From Oncomelania hupensis (taxonomy: Eukaryota > Mollusca > Gastropoda > Littorinimorpha > Pomatiopsidae), in contig CM072512.1 of the NCBI GenBank assembly GCA_036898135.1, positions 22,276,234-22,340,233 of the forward strand: a DNA stretch of 64,000 nucleotides, read 5' to 3'. The stretch's first letter is position 1. Each line of letters opens with the position of its first letter. This document shows, piece by piece, positions 45,128 to 55,815 of this stretch. The notes under the pieces were generated by a model. It saw only the letters and a list, made by a program, of their open reading frames with translations. It did no database searches and was not told the DNA's origin. The position numbers and the translations under genes were made by a program.

Positions 45128-45330
45128 CGATGATACCTCCCCATATCCCCCTTGATACCTCCCCATACCCCACCCCCCTGATATCTCCCCGTCCCCCCCC
45201 CCATGATGCCTCACCATACCCCCTTGATACCTCCCCGAACCCACTTGATACCTCACCATACCCCCTTGATACCTTCCGTACCCCCCTTGTAACCTACCTG
45301 TACCCTCCTTGATACTTCCCCGTTGATCGT
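45128..45330. repeat. C-rich tandem repeats (GATACCTCCCCATACCCC type)
   Basis: About a dozen imperfect units of 15-22 bp. The frames read across it are artefacts of the repeat. Confidence 0.85.
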
Positions 45331-45470
45331 TTCGCAGGTATGGATGAAAGGAATTGACCATCACCATACCTCTTATATATACCCGTATCCCCGTTATGCC
45401 TACCCATGCCCCTTTAAACCTACCCGTAGCCCCCTTTTACCTACACGTACCACCCCATCCCGATCCTTGG

Positions 45471-45526
<56 letters not shown>

Positions 45527-45560
45527 TTAATAATAATAATAATACTAATACTAATAATAA
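45471..45560. repeat. (CTA)n and (AAT)n microsatellite
   Basis: CTA units to about 45525, then AAT-type units. Confidence 0.95.
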
Positions 45561-45639
45561 TATTGAATATAGAATAATACAAATAGAAATCATAAAAAAC
45601 ACCAAGGTTTTAAAATAAAATTTGACATAAGATATTATA

Positions 45640-45651
45640 ATAATAATAATA

Positions 45652-45703
<52 letters not shown>

Positions 45704-45721
45704 ATTATTATTATTATTATA

Positions 45722-45796
<75 letters not shown>
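45640..45796. repeat. (ATT)n / (AAT)n microsatellite
   Basis: ATT units turn into the complementary AAT units at about 45720, so the tract can fold on itself. Confidence 0.95.
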
Positions 45797-45797
<1 letters not shown>

Positions 45798-45865
45798 TAA
45801 AGGTAAAAAGCCTAAATTTAAAAAAAAATCCATATTGTAGTGTAAAAAACAAACAAAAAAAAATA

Positions 45866-45942
45866 TGGCCCGCGTGAGCTTTGAACTTGGGTCTTCCTGC
45901 ACGGTAGGCGAATGCTTTACTAAGTAAGCCACCAAGGCTTCC
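45866..45942 (-). other. tRNA-like sequence (Gly-like), probably SINE-derived
   Basis: On the minus strand GGTGGCTTACTTAGTAAAGC resembles an A box and D arm, GCATTCGCCTACCGTGCAGG an anticodon arm similar to tRNA-Gly, and CCCAAGTTCAAAGC a degenerate B box. A T-rich stretch follows. The acceptor ends do not pair, so it is not a functional tRNA gene. It lies inside the 67-bp-TIR element. Confidence 0.5.
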
Positions 45943-46445
45943 TAGTAAGACCATCAATTTTTTGGTCTATATGGGAAAACATGCTGAAACCTCAATTTGA
46001 TTTTTAATGGAAGCGCGCGGAATGAGGCTATTGCAGTTTGTGGACATTTTGTTTATTTATTTATCTCAGAAACGGTTAAACGTTCGGTAATGAAATGTCG
46101 GCTATAACGATTTCGCTGGTTTTGAGCACACTGCAGGCCGATCCGTAGCGCCCAGCACCTGCCCAGATCAGCGTCCATACCGGACAAACTTTATAGTAGA
46201 GGCGAAGAAGGACTTCCGGCTAAGCAATTTATATATATAGATACATAGATAACCAAAGGGAGAGGCGTCACAGGCATAGGCGCTCGCGTGTCCTGATACA
46301 AGCGCCTGTGGAAAGATCTATATCCCCTTCTCTGCTACCAGTGGTTTGAATTTGTGGAGTTGTGCCATATATAGGTACAGATGGCAATTTCGCTGTGTTC
46401 TCAGCTCTTCTGTGTATCATCCAGGCTTGCTGAAGATCGTTCGTC

Positions 46446-46904
46446 TGTTACGTAGTTCGTCATTCTTTTTGATGATCTAGTTCAGCTTTAACGTTCCCGG
46501 ACGCGTGGGACCAGAAATATGAAGACTAGTTGAAGTAAAAAGTCAAATTGCGGACTGAAGTGAAGTGGAGATCGTTGCGTTTGTTTGTTTGTTTGTTGGG
46601 TAGATTAAAGTCTCCGGACACAAGATGCATATAGGAGACAATCGTTGCGTTGCGTTGGTTACATAGTCCCCGACACATAGCAGACATATATACAGGGGAC
46701 TATCGATTAAGATTTCATTACAATATAAGAATTTCGTTATAAGCCACCAGAGTCCAGGGTGAATTAAAAATCCTATCAGGACCACGTTAACACGAAAAGA
46801 ATGCCTATATGGACTTATAGCTTTATTGTTAAAAGGATTGGTACACATTTCTACAATCAACGATGACGACACCACAGGGGAAAAAAACCAAAAACATTAC
46901 ATTA
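46446..46904. other. Unassigned sequence
   Basis: Contains two GTTGCGTT-type short repeats and two CCGGACACA / CCCCGACACATAG stretches similar to 50.28 and 58.39 kb, which suggests more of the dispersed family. No gene. Confidence 0.35.
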
Positions 46905-47340
46905 CATGATTATTGCTTTAGGTCCAGCGACTCTTCCGAGCCAAATCAGGACCGGACAACCCCCGATCCGCATAAAAGATCTGCTGAAACAACCCTAGTG
47001 GTAAAACTGAATACTCTCCACCCGCCAGTCACTTTACAATAAAGACATCCCACGCAGGGGACGCTGAGGCTGTACTCTAATTTAACGAACCCCCGTTTAC
47101 AAAAACAAAATAGAATACAAACATCATTATAAATTATTAACAAAACACATACATATAAAATGCCTACATTGCTAAATAATAACATCATAGGAAGCCCTAG
47201 TGATCACCTGGCAGAAAGCGTCCAATATTCCCAAGCTGATCCAACAGACCTCATACACAAATAGGGAGTCTTGTCCCGGAAGTTTTCAAGAAAAAAGGTA
47301 TAGGTGACTGGTCTAGCGAAGAAGATAGTATAGCAATACA
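46905..47340 (-). mobile_element. Short non-autonomous retroelement, 5'-truncated copy
   Basis: On the minus strand it matches the body and 3' end of the element at 909-1885 (without the hAT insert), ending GGACCTAAAGCAATAATC. It starts inside the body near GCTATACTATC, directly beside the 3' tail of the larger LINE. Confidence 0.75.
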
Positions 47341-47344
47341 ATAT

Positions 47345-50250
47345 ACAATACAAGATTATTGCTTTAGGTCCAGCGGACTCTTCCGAGCCAAATCAGGACC
47401 AGAGAGACGTTATATTAAAATAATTATTATAAAATGTTTCAAATCTTAAAAAACAAGCCTGTTACACTTAAATACTCAAACTTTCACATGACACCTCTTT
47501 AAAAGCCTTCTTTAAAACTGATGTATTAAAAATACGTTCTCTTTTTTCAATCAAATCACTAAATTCAGTCCAATCAATAAAATCCAAACCAAACAAAACA
47601 TGTCGATATGATTTAAATGCAATAAAACAAACCAACGTCATGTAAAAATTGAAACAGATGTTGACCATTACATACTTTAAAAATCTCTTTGAAAGGTATT
47701 GAACCAACATATGTTTCTCTTTCCTCCACCAGATCAGCACACTCAGACATGAAATGGCGAACGGAAAAGGATTGATCACATGCAAAGCACCATGGTGGTT
47801 CCTCTCCTTTCAAAAGGAAACTGTGGGTTACATAAGTATGCCCAATATGAAGGCGAGATAACACTGTTTCTTCTTTGCGAGTGGATGCAAAGTTAGGCAA
47901 AGAATCGGACAAATCCGGGAGAATTTGAAATAATTTGTTGTTGATATGGTTAGACCAGTCAGTCTGCCACAGCCGTTTACAATAAGATCCAGTCATACAA
48001 CGCAGATCAGAGTAAGGAACAAATTGGAAAATCTCTGAAGGGAAATCGAGATGCAGAGCATCTTTAGCCGCCCTGTCTACTGCAATATTGCCACGGATGC
48101 CCATGTGACCAGGGACCCACATAAAAACTATCTTTTTACCCTCAGAAACAAGTTGTGTATGGAGGTCATGGATCTCTGCCAGGAAAGGGTGTGATATCTT
48201 TCTGGTGGAAAGAGCCTGGAGTGCTGACAGTGAATCAGACATGATTAAAAACGAGGTTCTTTTGGATTGATAAACTTGTTTCAGAGCTAGATGAATAGCC
48301 TTGAGCTCAGCTGTATAGACAGAACAAAATTCGGGTAAACGCTGTTGCAAAGGCTGGTCTAATTGTCTCCCAGAGACCGACGCAGCAGCAACTGAATCTC
48401 CTTTCTTTGACCCGTCTGTAAAAAGTTTTTCATATCCTGGGTATAAAGCACACTGTTCTAAATAAAGTTGGTTATAGATGGATTCAGATGTATTGTTTTT
48501 TGAGGAAAGCGGACAATTGCCAATTAATGTTTGGGGTACATAATTTCCATGGAGGAGCTTCAGTCCGAAGCTCATCATCGTTGATGGAAGCAACATCGAT
48601 GCCTGCTTTTTCCAAATGAGCCTGCATTCTGATGCCAAAAGAAGGTATTGTGTTAGGTTTGGCTTCAAATTTCTCAGCAAAATCTGGGTTGAAAACACAG
48701 TCATAAGCGGGGTTCATGGGATCAGTTTTTAATTTTAAATAGTAATTCAGGGACAATTTTGTACGTCTCAGCTCCAGCGGGGGTTCGTTAGGTTCCACGT
48801 AAAGGCTTTCACAAGGGGATGTGCGAAACGCACCCAAAGCAATGCGTAATGCCTGATGAGCAACTGGATCTAACATTTTAAGATAAGATTTTCTAGCAGA
48901 ACCATAAACAATGCAACCATAATCTAACTTGGATCTAATTAAAGAACGATATAACAGCAGTAAAGTTTTCTTGTCAGCTCCCCAGTCTGTACCACTGATA
49001 ACCTTGAGCAAGTTGCAGGCCTGTTGACATTTAGTTTTCAAATTTTTCAGATGAGGAAGGAAGGATAGCCTTTGATAAAAAATAACACCCAAAAATTTGA
49101 CTTGTTTGACCGCCTTTATTGGAGTTTTATTGAGGCCAGAGGGTAATATTAGGATCTTGAATAATTCCCCGGTGCTTGGAAAAGTGAATACATTCAGTTT
49201 TTGCTTCAGAAAATTTAAAACCATTTTGTAAAACCCAGTCTTCAACGGCATTGACACATAACTGTAGCTGACGTTCTGCAGATGCCAAGGTTTTACCTTT
49301 GGCTACTAGTGCAAAATCGTCAACAAACAAAGAATTGTCAATTCCCCGTTTAACAGAACGAACAATATTGTTTATTTTAATATTAAACAGCAAGGGAGAC
49401 AAGATGCTACCCTGAGGCACTCCCATCTCCTGTTCCCTCGTATCTGATAAAGATCCCCCAACCTTGACCTGAAAAATTCTGTCCGTTAGAAAATTGGATA
49501 TAAACAGCGGTAAATGTCCCTTCAAACCCATTTCTTGTAAATCTGAAAGAATGCCATATTTCCACGTGGTATCATAGGCTTTTTCCAAATCAAACATGAT
49601 GGCTACGACGTGTTCACCCTGGACGAACGCATTACGGATAAAAGTTTCTAGTCGCACCAGGTGATCAACAGTACTACGACCACTTCGAAAGCCACATTGA
49701 GTGTTAGATAATATATTATTTGTTTCCAGATACCACAGTAAACGTGAATAAACCATTCTTTCCAGCGTCTTGCATAAGCAGGACGTTAAGGCTATTGGTC
49801 TGTAGTTTGTAGGATTAGTATGGTCTTTGCCAGGTTTAGGGATGGGTACAATAATGGCCTTTCTCCAAGAGGGAGGAAAGGTGCCAGTTTTCCAAATCTG
49901 ATTGAAGATGTCCAGCAGTTGAGACCGTGAGTACCTTGTTAAATGTCTGAGAAATTGATAATGTACATCATCCGGTCCAACTGCTGAATCTGCACTTTTG
50001 TTAATTGCATCGTCAAGCTCGACTAATGAGAACGAAATGTTGTAGTCTTCAGAATTATCAGAGGTAAAATGTAACCGTTGTTTTTCTTTACGAGTTTTTA
50101 ATTGTTTGAAAAGAGACGAAATAAGAACAGAGCAGGAATGAGAAAGAGCAAATGAGAAAGACAGCGACAGTGGGAATTTAAAGCACTAAATTTCCAGAAA
50201 GTGGGGATACTATTTATACTGAAACCCCCGGCACCCCAACGGGGGTAAAA
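47345..50250 (-). pseudogene. I-type LINE with reverse transcriptase and RNase H, degenerate
   Basis: The 5' end (50250, CCCCGTTGGGGTGCCGGGGG and TATAAATAG) passes directly into a reverse transcriptase frame that stays open from about 50140 to 49127: NYRPIALTSCLCKTLERMVY, QCGFRSGRSTVDHL, MFDLEKAYDTTWK, GVPQGSILSPLLFN and the catalytic FVDDF. A frameshift near 49150-49200 leads to the second frame (48484-49257; FLGVIFYQRLSF, SKLDYGCIVYGSA). A second near 48530 leads to RNase H (to 47613: LFTDGSKKGDS, YTAELKAIHLAL, IMSDSLSALQAL, FMWVPGHMGIRGN). RT followed by RNase H is typical of the I/Nimb group. ORF1 and endonuclease are missing by internal deletion. Its 3' tail is TATTG-rich. Confidence 0.85.
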
Positions 50251-50261
50251 TTTTTTTTTTT

Positions 50262-50576
50262 TTTTTGAGTAAAATTATCGTCTTCGGACACAATAAGCGT
50301 ATAGGCATAATAGGGGACGAAACTCTTGGACTGATTTTCCAAAGTATGAGAAGACGCCTGAATGAAGTTCTCGGAAAAACATCTTCATGCAATACAAGTA
50401 TCCACAATTTGGCAGGCAGGCAACGAAGATGGGAAAGAGTCTAACTTTCTGAAAGAGAATGCACTGCTATATGAGGCGCCATTTCAAATGCCTTATGAAT
50501 AACGGTATTAAAAGTCTCCTCTCTGAAAATCCTAATCGGGAAGAGAGGGGACTATAAACTGATACACATACACAGG
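50262..50576. mobile_element. Fragment of the dispersed family
   Basis: 50328-50440 matches 59394-59510 in direct orientation (GACTGATTTTCCAAAGTA, AACATCTTCATGC, ATCCACAATTTGGC). 50282-50310 resembles the inverse of 58375-58405. GGCGCCATTT occurs twice (from about 50493 and from 50577). Confidence 0.55.
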
Positions 50577-51009
50577 CGCCATTTGTAAATTAAATCATTA
50601 TTGTCATTATATCTATAGAACATACATTTTACCTGTATAAAAGATATTGTATACTTATAAAATGAATTCTATGTCTATAAAATACATTCAATAGCAATAC
50701 AAAACTTTTGATAGCTAAAAACAACATTTTTATAACTACAGACTACATTTTACAATATACAAGAGAAATCATACGCGATCATCACGCCGTTTGTAATATT
50801 ATTCCGAAAAACTATTTTATCTCTAAACACTTCAGTTTAATTCTAAACACTACATTTTATACATAAACAATTCATTTTATAGGTAAACAATTCATTTTAT
50901 AACAACAAAGAGCTTTTATATCTATAAAATAAATGTTATAATATATATATATATATACAATGCATTTTACGTGTAGAATGTATTCGGAGCATTATTTTAC
51001 ATTCGGCGC
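50577..51009. repeat. Left arm of the outer inverted TATAAAATG-type array
   Basis: Imperfect units of about 20-30 bp with TACATTTTATA / ATTCATTTTATAGGTA. The whole arm is an imperfect inverted copy of 58561-59041, from GGCGCCATTTGTAAATTAAA at the outside to ATTCGGCGC at the inside. Confidence 0.75.
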
Positions 51010-51921
51010 ATGACATTAATTTTATACTGACTTTCGCATTGCTGATCCCAGGGAAGCAACTCCATCCTCGTGTAGACTACTTGTAAACTTCTAAGCGACT
51101 CAACATGGTAAAGACCATAAAGTCTACTAAAAAAAATGGCAAGAACCATACTAGTGTACTATATAAATTGGCGAGGACCATACTAGTGAAATGCTGATAA
51201 AACATCAGCGGCATCATTGTCGGTCTCGACTGTTCCAATTATATTTTGGTCGTCTTGAAAAACTATAGATAAGCACGAAGGCAAACCAGCTTCCATCGTA
51301 ACTGTTTAACAAGGGCGGATCAGCGGGTTCACGCGGGAGGGTGCACTTCTTTTTTTCTTTTTTTTTGGGGGGGGGGAGGGGTCGGGGGGGGGGGGGGTAT
51401 AGAGAGAAGTTTTTTGTATCTTACCTCAGATTCATAGCAAAGAACAGTTATTCTTTCAAAACAACAGTTTATGGGCAAAACGCCCTGACATACATGTGTT
51501 ACACTTTCTTTTGTTGTTGAGTTGCTACCTAATTGTACTTAGATCAAGCTGTTGCTATAACTGCTGTAAATATACATTTTAAGAGAATGACACAAAGCTG
51601 ACACAAAGCTTTTAACTGAAAAGGACTTGTAGACGAAAATGCGAAGGTTGTGAACTTGAGCTCAAAGTCAAAACGTTTGTGACGTGTAAAAATGCAAGCG
51701 ACATATGACGTTTTAGCGGATGTTACACGTCATAATTGGCGGGCGTTCTTTGAAGTGAACATGTGTAGGCCGATTGGTGAGTGTGAGTAAACGAAAGAAG
51801 AAAGGAGGGAGGGGGGGGGGAGGGGGTAACAGGAGATTGAGGCGTGAAGAGGGCAGGTATTGATATGGGAAAGAAAATAGGAGAGAATGCATCTTTGAGG
51901 TAAATGACGATTATTATGTGT

Positions 51922-52397
51922 AGAGGAAAACTATTCTAAGTGACATTTTGACCGAAATTGAGTTTTTCCCATGGTTTAAATAGCCATAGAGGGGGGCAAC
52001 TTCTGTCAAAATATCAGAACTGTAGCTTAAAAAATGATAGAGTTATAGCCCTTGAAAAAAATATTCTATCTTTGTCGTCAGAAAATGTTTGGAGGAAAAG
52101 TATTATATATGGCAGTTAGAGTAGTTTTCCTCTCAAATATTTTCTAATATTATTAGAAAGGGAGGAAGACTATTCTAACTGTGTAAGTTAGAATAGATTT
52201 CCTCTCGAAATGTGTCTTTGAAAACGAAGTAAACTATTCTAACTACCTCTTAGAATACCTTTCCTCTCAAAATGGTTTCTTCAAAAATGAAGAAACTATT
52301 CTAAGAGTCAGTTAATATACTTTTCCTCTCAAACATTTCTTACCAAACCCCAAAAATATATTTTAAGTACCGCTTAGAATAATTTTCCTCCCAAACG
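51922..52397. repeat. Left subterminal array of GAGGAAAACTATTCTAA motifs
   Basis: At least eight occurrences of the motif, alternately direct and inverted (GGAAAACTATTCTAA and TTAGAATAxxTTTCCTC), spaced 30-90 bp. The arrangement gives several small hairpins. The matching inverted array is at 57281-57667. Confidence 0.8.
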
Positions 52398-52473
52398 TCT
52401 TTGCTATGAGAACAAGGAAAGTGGCAGTTAGAATACTTTACATCTGAGTGGAATTTTCCATTAGGAGTCCTGC

Positions 52474-52608
52474 GTGAGAAGTGTGCTCAATATTTTCAGC
52501 AATTTTAGTATGAACACTCACAGGGTGTACTTTCTGCTCTGTAGCAGAGCTGGTGTGTGTGTTTCTAACAATGTTGTGGCGATTCTAGCCCAAGACAATA
52601 TTGATAAG
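52474..52608 (+). other. Possible exon remnant, unrecognised
   Basis: An open stretch reads MNTHRVYFLLCSRAGVCVSN... and ends in IDK followed directly by a GTGAGT donor. It could be a leftover exon of the host DNA element, but I see no family signature. Confidence 0.2.
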
Positions 52609-52836
52609 GTGAGTTTACATTTTACACAGACGTGTGTCGGTTTGGGTATGTGTATCTTTATATGCATGGGGATGGTGAGAAAGAAATGACAGAGACGACA
52701 CACTATTTAGTATGCCACCAAAATGTCATTAGGCTAGCCTATGCCGTAATGCTAAAGAATAGTACTAGCAGCGTGTTGCTGTTTGCAAATAACCTAGATC
52801 TATGCTGTTTATTTTCAGATGTTTGTTCGCTTGCTT

Positions 52837-52964
52837 GTTTCTTTCTTTCTTGCTTGCTTGTTGTTTTTGTCTGATGTCATCATTGTTTCTTTCTTTCTTG
52901 CTTGCTTGTTGTTTTTGTCTGATGTCATCAGACAAAAACAACAAGCAAGCAAGAAAGAAAGAAA
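52837..52964. repeat. Tandem duplication and 39-bp-arm perfect palindrome
   Basis: A 48-bp unit (GTTTCTTTCTTTCTTGCTTG...) is repeated from 52837 and 52885. The second copy is followed by its own inverse: 52886-52924 and 52926-52964 are perfectly complementary around one central base (TGATGtCATCA). The right arm abuts the broken Gypsy reverse transcriptase. Confidence 0.95.
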
Positions 52965-53443
52965 GAAGTCTGCATCAGCCGTTGGAAAGTGGCGGGGGCC
53001 GAGATGAGACCCATTGGCATCCGGGTGTACTCATAGAGGCCCATAGGAGTGACGAAGGCTGTTTTGTGTTGATCTCGTGGGTCCATGGCGATTTGGTGAT
53101 ATTCACTGGCCAGGTCCAACGTGGAGAAGTATTGGGCCCCAACCAGCGCGTCAAAGGACTCCTGAATGCGAGGAAGCGGATACGCATCACCAACCTTCTT
53201 GGCGTTTAGGCGGCGATAGTCGACACATAGCCGCACGGTCCCATCTTTCTTTCGCACAACGACAATTAGTGCCGCGTATGGACTGTGGCTCTCGACGATT
53301 TTCGTCTTCTCCAGGAGTCCTCTGATGTGGTCTTGGATTTCCTTCAGCTGGTGAGGTGGGATGCGCCTGTAGGGTTGGGCGACGGGCACTTCGTCTCTCG
53401 TCCGCAGTTGATGTTGGACGATGTCCGTGTAGCCCAAATCCAA
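52965..53443 (-). pseudogene. Gypsy reverse transcriptase, N-terminal half
   Basis: LDLGYTDIVQHQLRT, PYRRIPPHQLKEI, VVVRKKDGTVRLCVDYRRLN, YFSTLDLASEYHQIAM and MPMGLISAPATFQRLMQ follow the Gypsy order. The sequence ends before the YxDD motif. A frameshift near 53.47 kb separates it from the protease frame. Confidence 0.85.
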
Positions 53444-53540
53444 CTCGTTTTGTACAAAGGTTTCTCTGTTCTTGTCCAGGACTTGTTGAAGTTCTCACTG
53501 TCTGGTTGTGCCATCGAACGTGGGGCAGGGAATGGTGTTC

Positions 53541-54881
53541 TTGGTGGTCTGTTCTGATGGTCTGCCGATCCTAAAAGTTTTGACACTCTGGTGCGCTCAA
53601 TGCAAGAATGTATCCTGGACGTTAAATCCTGGATGGCATTTAACAAGCTAAAACTAAATGACGAAAAAACGGAAGTCATGGTTGTCTCTTCTCCACGCAT
53701 GTCTTCCTCCATTCAGCTCCCAGAGTACATTACCATAGGCAATGCTATTGTCCATTTCTCTGATACAGTAAAGAACCTAGGCGTCACGCTAGACTCCCAC
53801 CTTACTATGCATGCACAGGTACTGAGCATCATTCGTGCTGTCAACTTTGAACTCCGCCGTATTGGTTCGATTCGGCACTATCTGTCTGAGCAAGCTGCAA
53901 AGACTCTTGTCTCTGCGTTCATATTGTCTCGTCTGGACTATTGTAATGCATTGCTGCATGGCTGTCCCCAGTACCTCCTTATCAGGTTACAGAAACTGCA
54001 GAATAATGCTGCCCGCCTAATCCTGAGAATCCGCAAGTCTGAGCACATTTCCCCCCACCTTCAAGCACTTCACTGGCTTCCTATAGAGACACGCATCAAA
54101 TACAAAATCGCATGCCTTACTTTTGGTGCATTTACACAAACGGGACCCGCATACCTCACAGATATGATTCAGAAATACACACCATCCAGAACACTCCGCT
54201 CCTCGGCAGACACCTCCATTCTTTCCACCCCTAGAGTTAACACTAAATCCTTTGGTGAACGCTCTTTTACCGTTGCTGCTCCTCTCGTCTGGAACTCTCT
54301 CCCTGCCAGTCTTCGTCACTCTCCCTCCCCTGACTCTTTCCGCACAGGCCTAAAAACTCATCTTTTCCCACTTGCATACACATAAACATTCCTCTCCCTC
54401 CCCTTCCCCCTCCCCCCGCACCCTTCCGCCCCTCGTGTCCGTGCCTGCATCTCAGTGACTTACTTTGCCTGCGAGTATGCCCTGCTTGTGTTTTGTCATG
54501 TATGTTGCTGATTATTTACGCGTGATATGCTAATTGTTTGTATGGTTTAATTGTTAATGTTGTTTAATTGTCTTGCTCTGATTATGTTGTACTATGATTT
54601 GCTTGTGTGAAGTTGTATGTTTAGTGTTTTTGTCTCTATGACCCTGTTGTTTGTACTGCCGTGGTTTTACTGTGTGCTTATACATCCTTTCGCGCTTTGT
54701 ATGAATGGCTATGTTGTTGAGGTCTTGCTTGGTATGCTTTGCTTGTTTGTTGATTTTGTTTTTAAATATTGTGCTTTCTATGTGTAGCATGATTTTGTAA
54801 ATGGCTGTTATTGTAAAGCGCGTTGAGCATTTATATGAAAACGCGCTATATTAAATATACATTATTATTATTATTATTATT
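53541..54881 (+). pseudogene. L2/CR1-like LINE, 5'-truncated, inserted in the Gypsy element
   Basis: The frame 53591-54385 (264 codons) is the C-terminal part of the reverse transcriptase protein: WMAFNKLKLNDEKTEVMVVS, VKNLGVTLDSHLTM, SRLDYCNALLHG, LQNNAARLILRIRK, LQALHWLPIETRIKYKIA and VWNSLPASLRHS. It ends with the 3' region GCGCGTTGAGCA and an ATT tail. ATGGTGTTC at 53532-53540 and 54882-54890 is a perfect 9-bp target duplication. The long uninterrupted frame suggests a fairly recent insertion. It lacks the catalytic motif because of 5' truncation. Confidence 0.9.
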
Positions 54882-55026
54882 ATGGTGTTCCAATGGTGAC
54901 CACCAGTTCATTTACAGTGGCGGTGAATGCCACCTCGTCCTTTCCTTGGACATCCTCTACTGTCTGCAGTGACGCCAGTGGAGTCCGGGCTGGAAGGATG
55001 ACGTCCACCTCTGAGAGATTGGCCAC

Positions 55027-55815
55027 TCACACGTATCGCTGTGAAGCGTCATCGCTGACGAGGGTCGGAACGATTAGCAGACCTCCAGGCAGGGGTTGTG
55101 TTAAAGGTGACGCCAGTAGCTGTGGCGTAGGCCGCTGCGTTGAGGTCACTCGCACAGTGGCCATGGCGAAGGGTGGGACCACTGTTTGTACTGCTGTCTT
55201 GGCGATGCCTTGGACCAAGGTGTTGTCATGTCGCACTTCTTGGATGGACGCAAACAGGCCTTGAGGTAAGCTGGTCGGACTGGCTGTCATCCACTCTACC
55301 AGGACGTTCATCCCGACCAACAACAGCAGGCGCTTCTTGCGTTCCCTCATGACCGGTTCCGTGGGCTCCCTGACGACCAGGATGGGAATACCAGAAAACG
55401 TGGTCCCGTCCAACTGCAGCTCAGCGACCAGGATACCGAAGTAGGGTACCTCTGCGCCGTTTACTGCCCGCTGCTTGAGGTGGGACGACTGAAGGAAAGC
55501 GTCACCAAGATTCTCGGTGACCCAGGTCTGCGTCACAGTCGTTACCTCGCTGCCCGTGTCGAGGAGAGCTTGCACAGCTCGGCCATTGATGCGTGCGGTT
55601 GTCGTGGGGCATTCGCCAATCAGCCTCTTACTGCCCTTGCCCCCCCCCCCCCCTCCTCCCGTTGCCTGTGTTTCGACGGGGCTAGCAGTTTCTCTGCTGC
55701 CCTCGTGGTGATTGTTGTCCTCGTGGTGGTTGGACGTGGGGTTGTCTTTGAGGACAGCTCCTCTGGAGGTGGCCCCTTTGGCCGCAAACCCAGCAGACGG
55801 CAGTTCTGGTGTCAC
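55027..55815 (-). pseudogene. Gypsy protease region
   Basis: Overlaps the end of gag in another frame, consistent with translation by frameshifting. It contains the retropepsin motif ALLDTGSEVTTVTQTWV and the flap-like region up to LLLLVGMNVLVEWM. An in-frame TGA after ASQRYV (near 55026) ends it, where the frame otherwise continues VANLSEVDVILPART towards the reverse transcriptase. Confidence 0.8.

Larger units (their letters stand above)
44966..46311. mobile_element. DNA element with perfect 67-bp terminal inverted repeats
   Basis: 44966-45032 and 46245-46311 are identical inverted repeats beginning CCACAGGCGCTTGTATCAGG. The matching empty site is seen in the related copy near 59.27 kb. 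ACAGAT and AAAGAT at the edges may be a diverged target duplication. The interior is C-rich tandem repeats, trinucleotide repeats and a tRNA-like sequence, with no transposase. Perfect long TIRs suggest recent insertion or arm homogenisation. Confidence 0.75.
44843..46445 (+). mobile_element. Dispersed element copy interrupted by a 1.3-kb TIR element
   Basis: 44843-44965 and 46312-46445 together match 59150-59390 in order (ATAAAGGTGGCTCG, then AAAGATCTAT, TTCGCTGTG). The interruption is the element at 44966-46311. The continuation of the family (GACTGATTTTCCAAAGTA) is found at 50328. Identity of the family is unknown. Confidence 0.55.

Noticed and set aside
45866..45942. Functional tRNA-Gly gene
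   Set aside because: A- and B-box-like segments exist, but the acceptor stem does not pair and the B box is degenerate, so it is listed only as tRNA-like.
45610..45957. Poly-Asn/poly-Leu/poly-Tyr frames
   Set aside because: Translation of ATT/AAT microsatellites.
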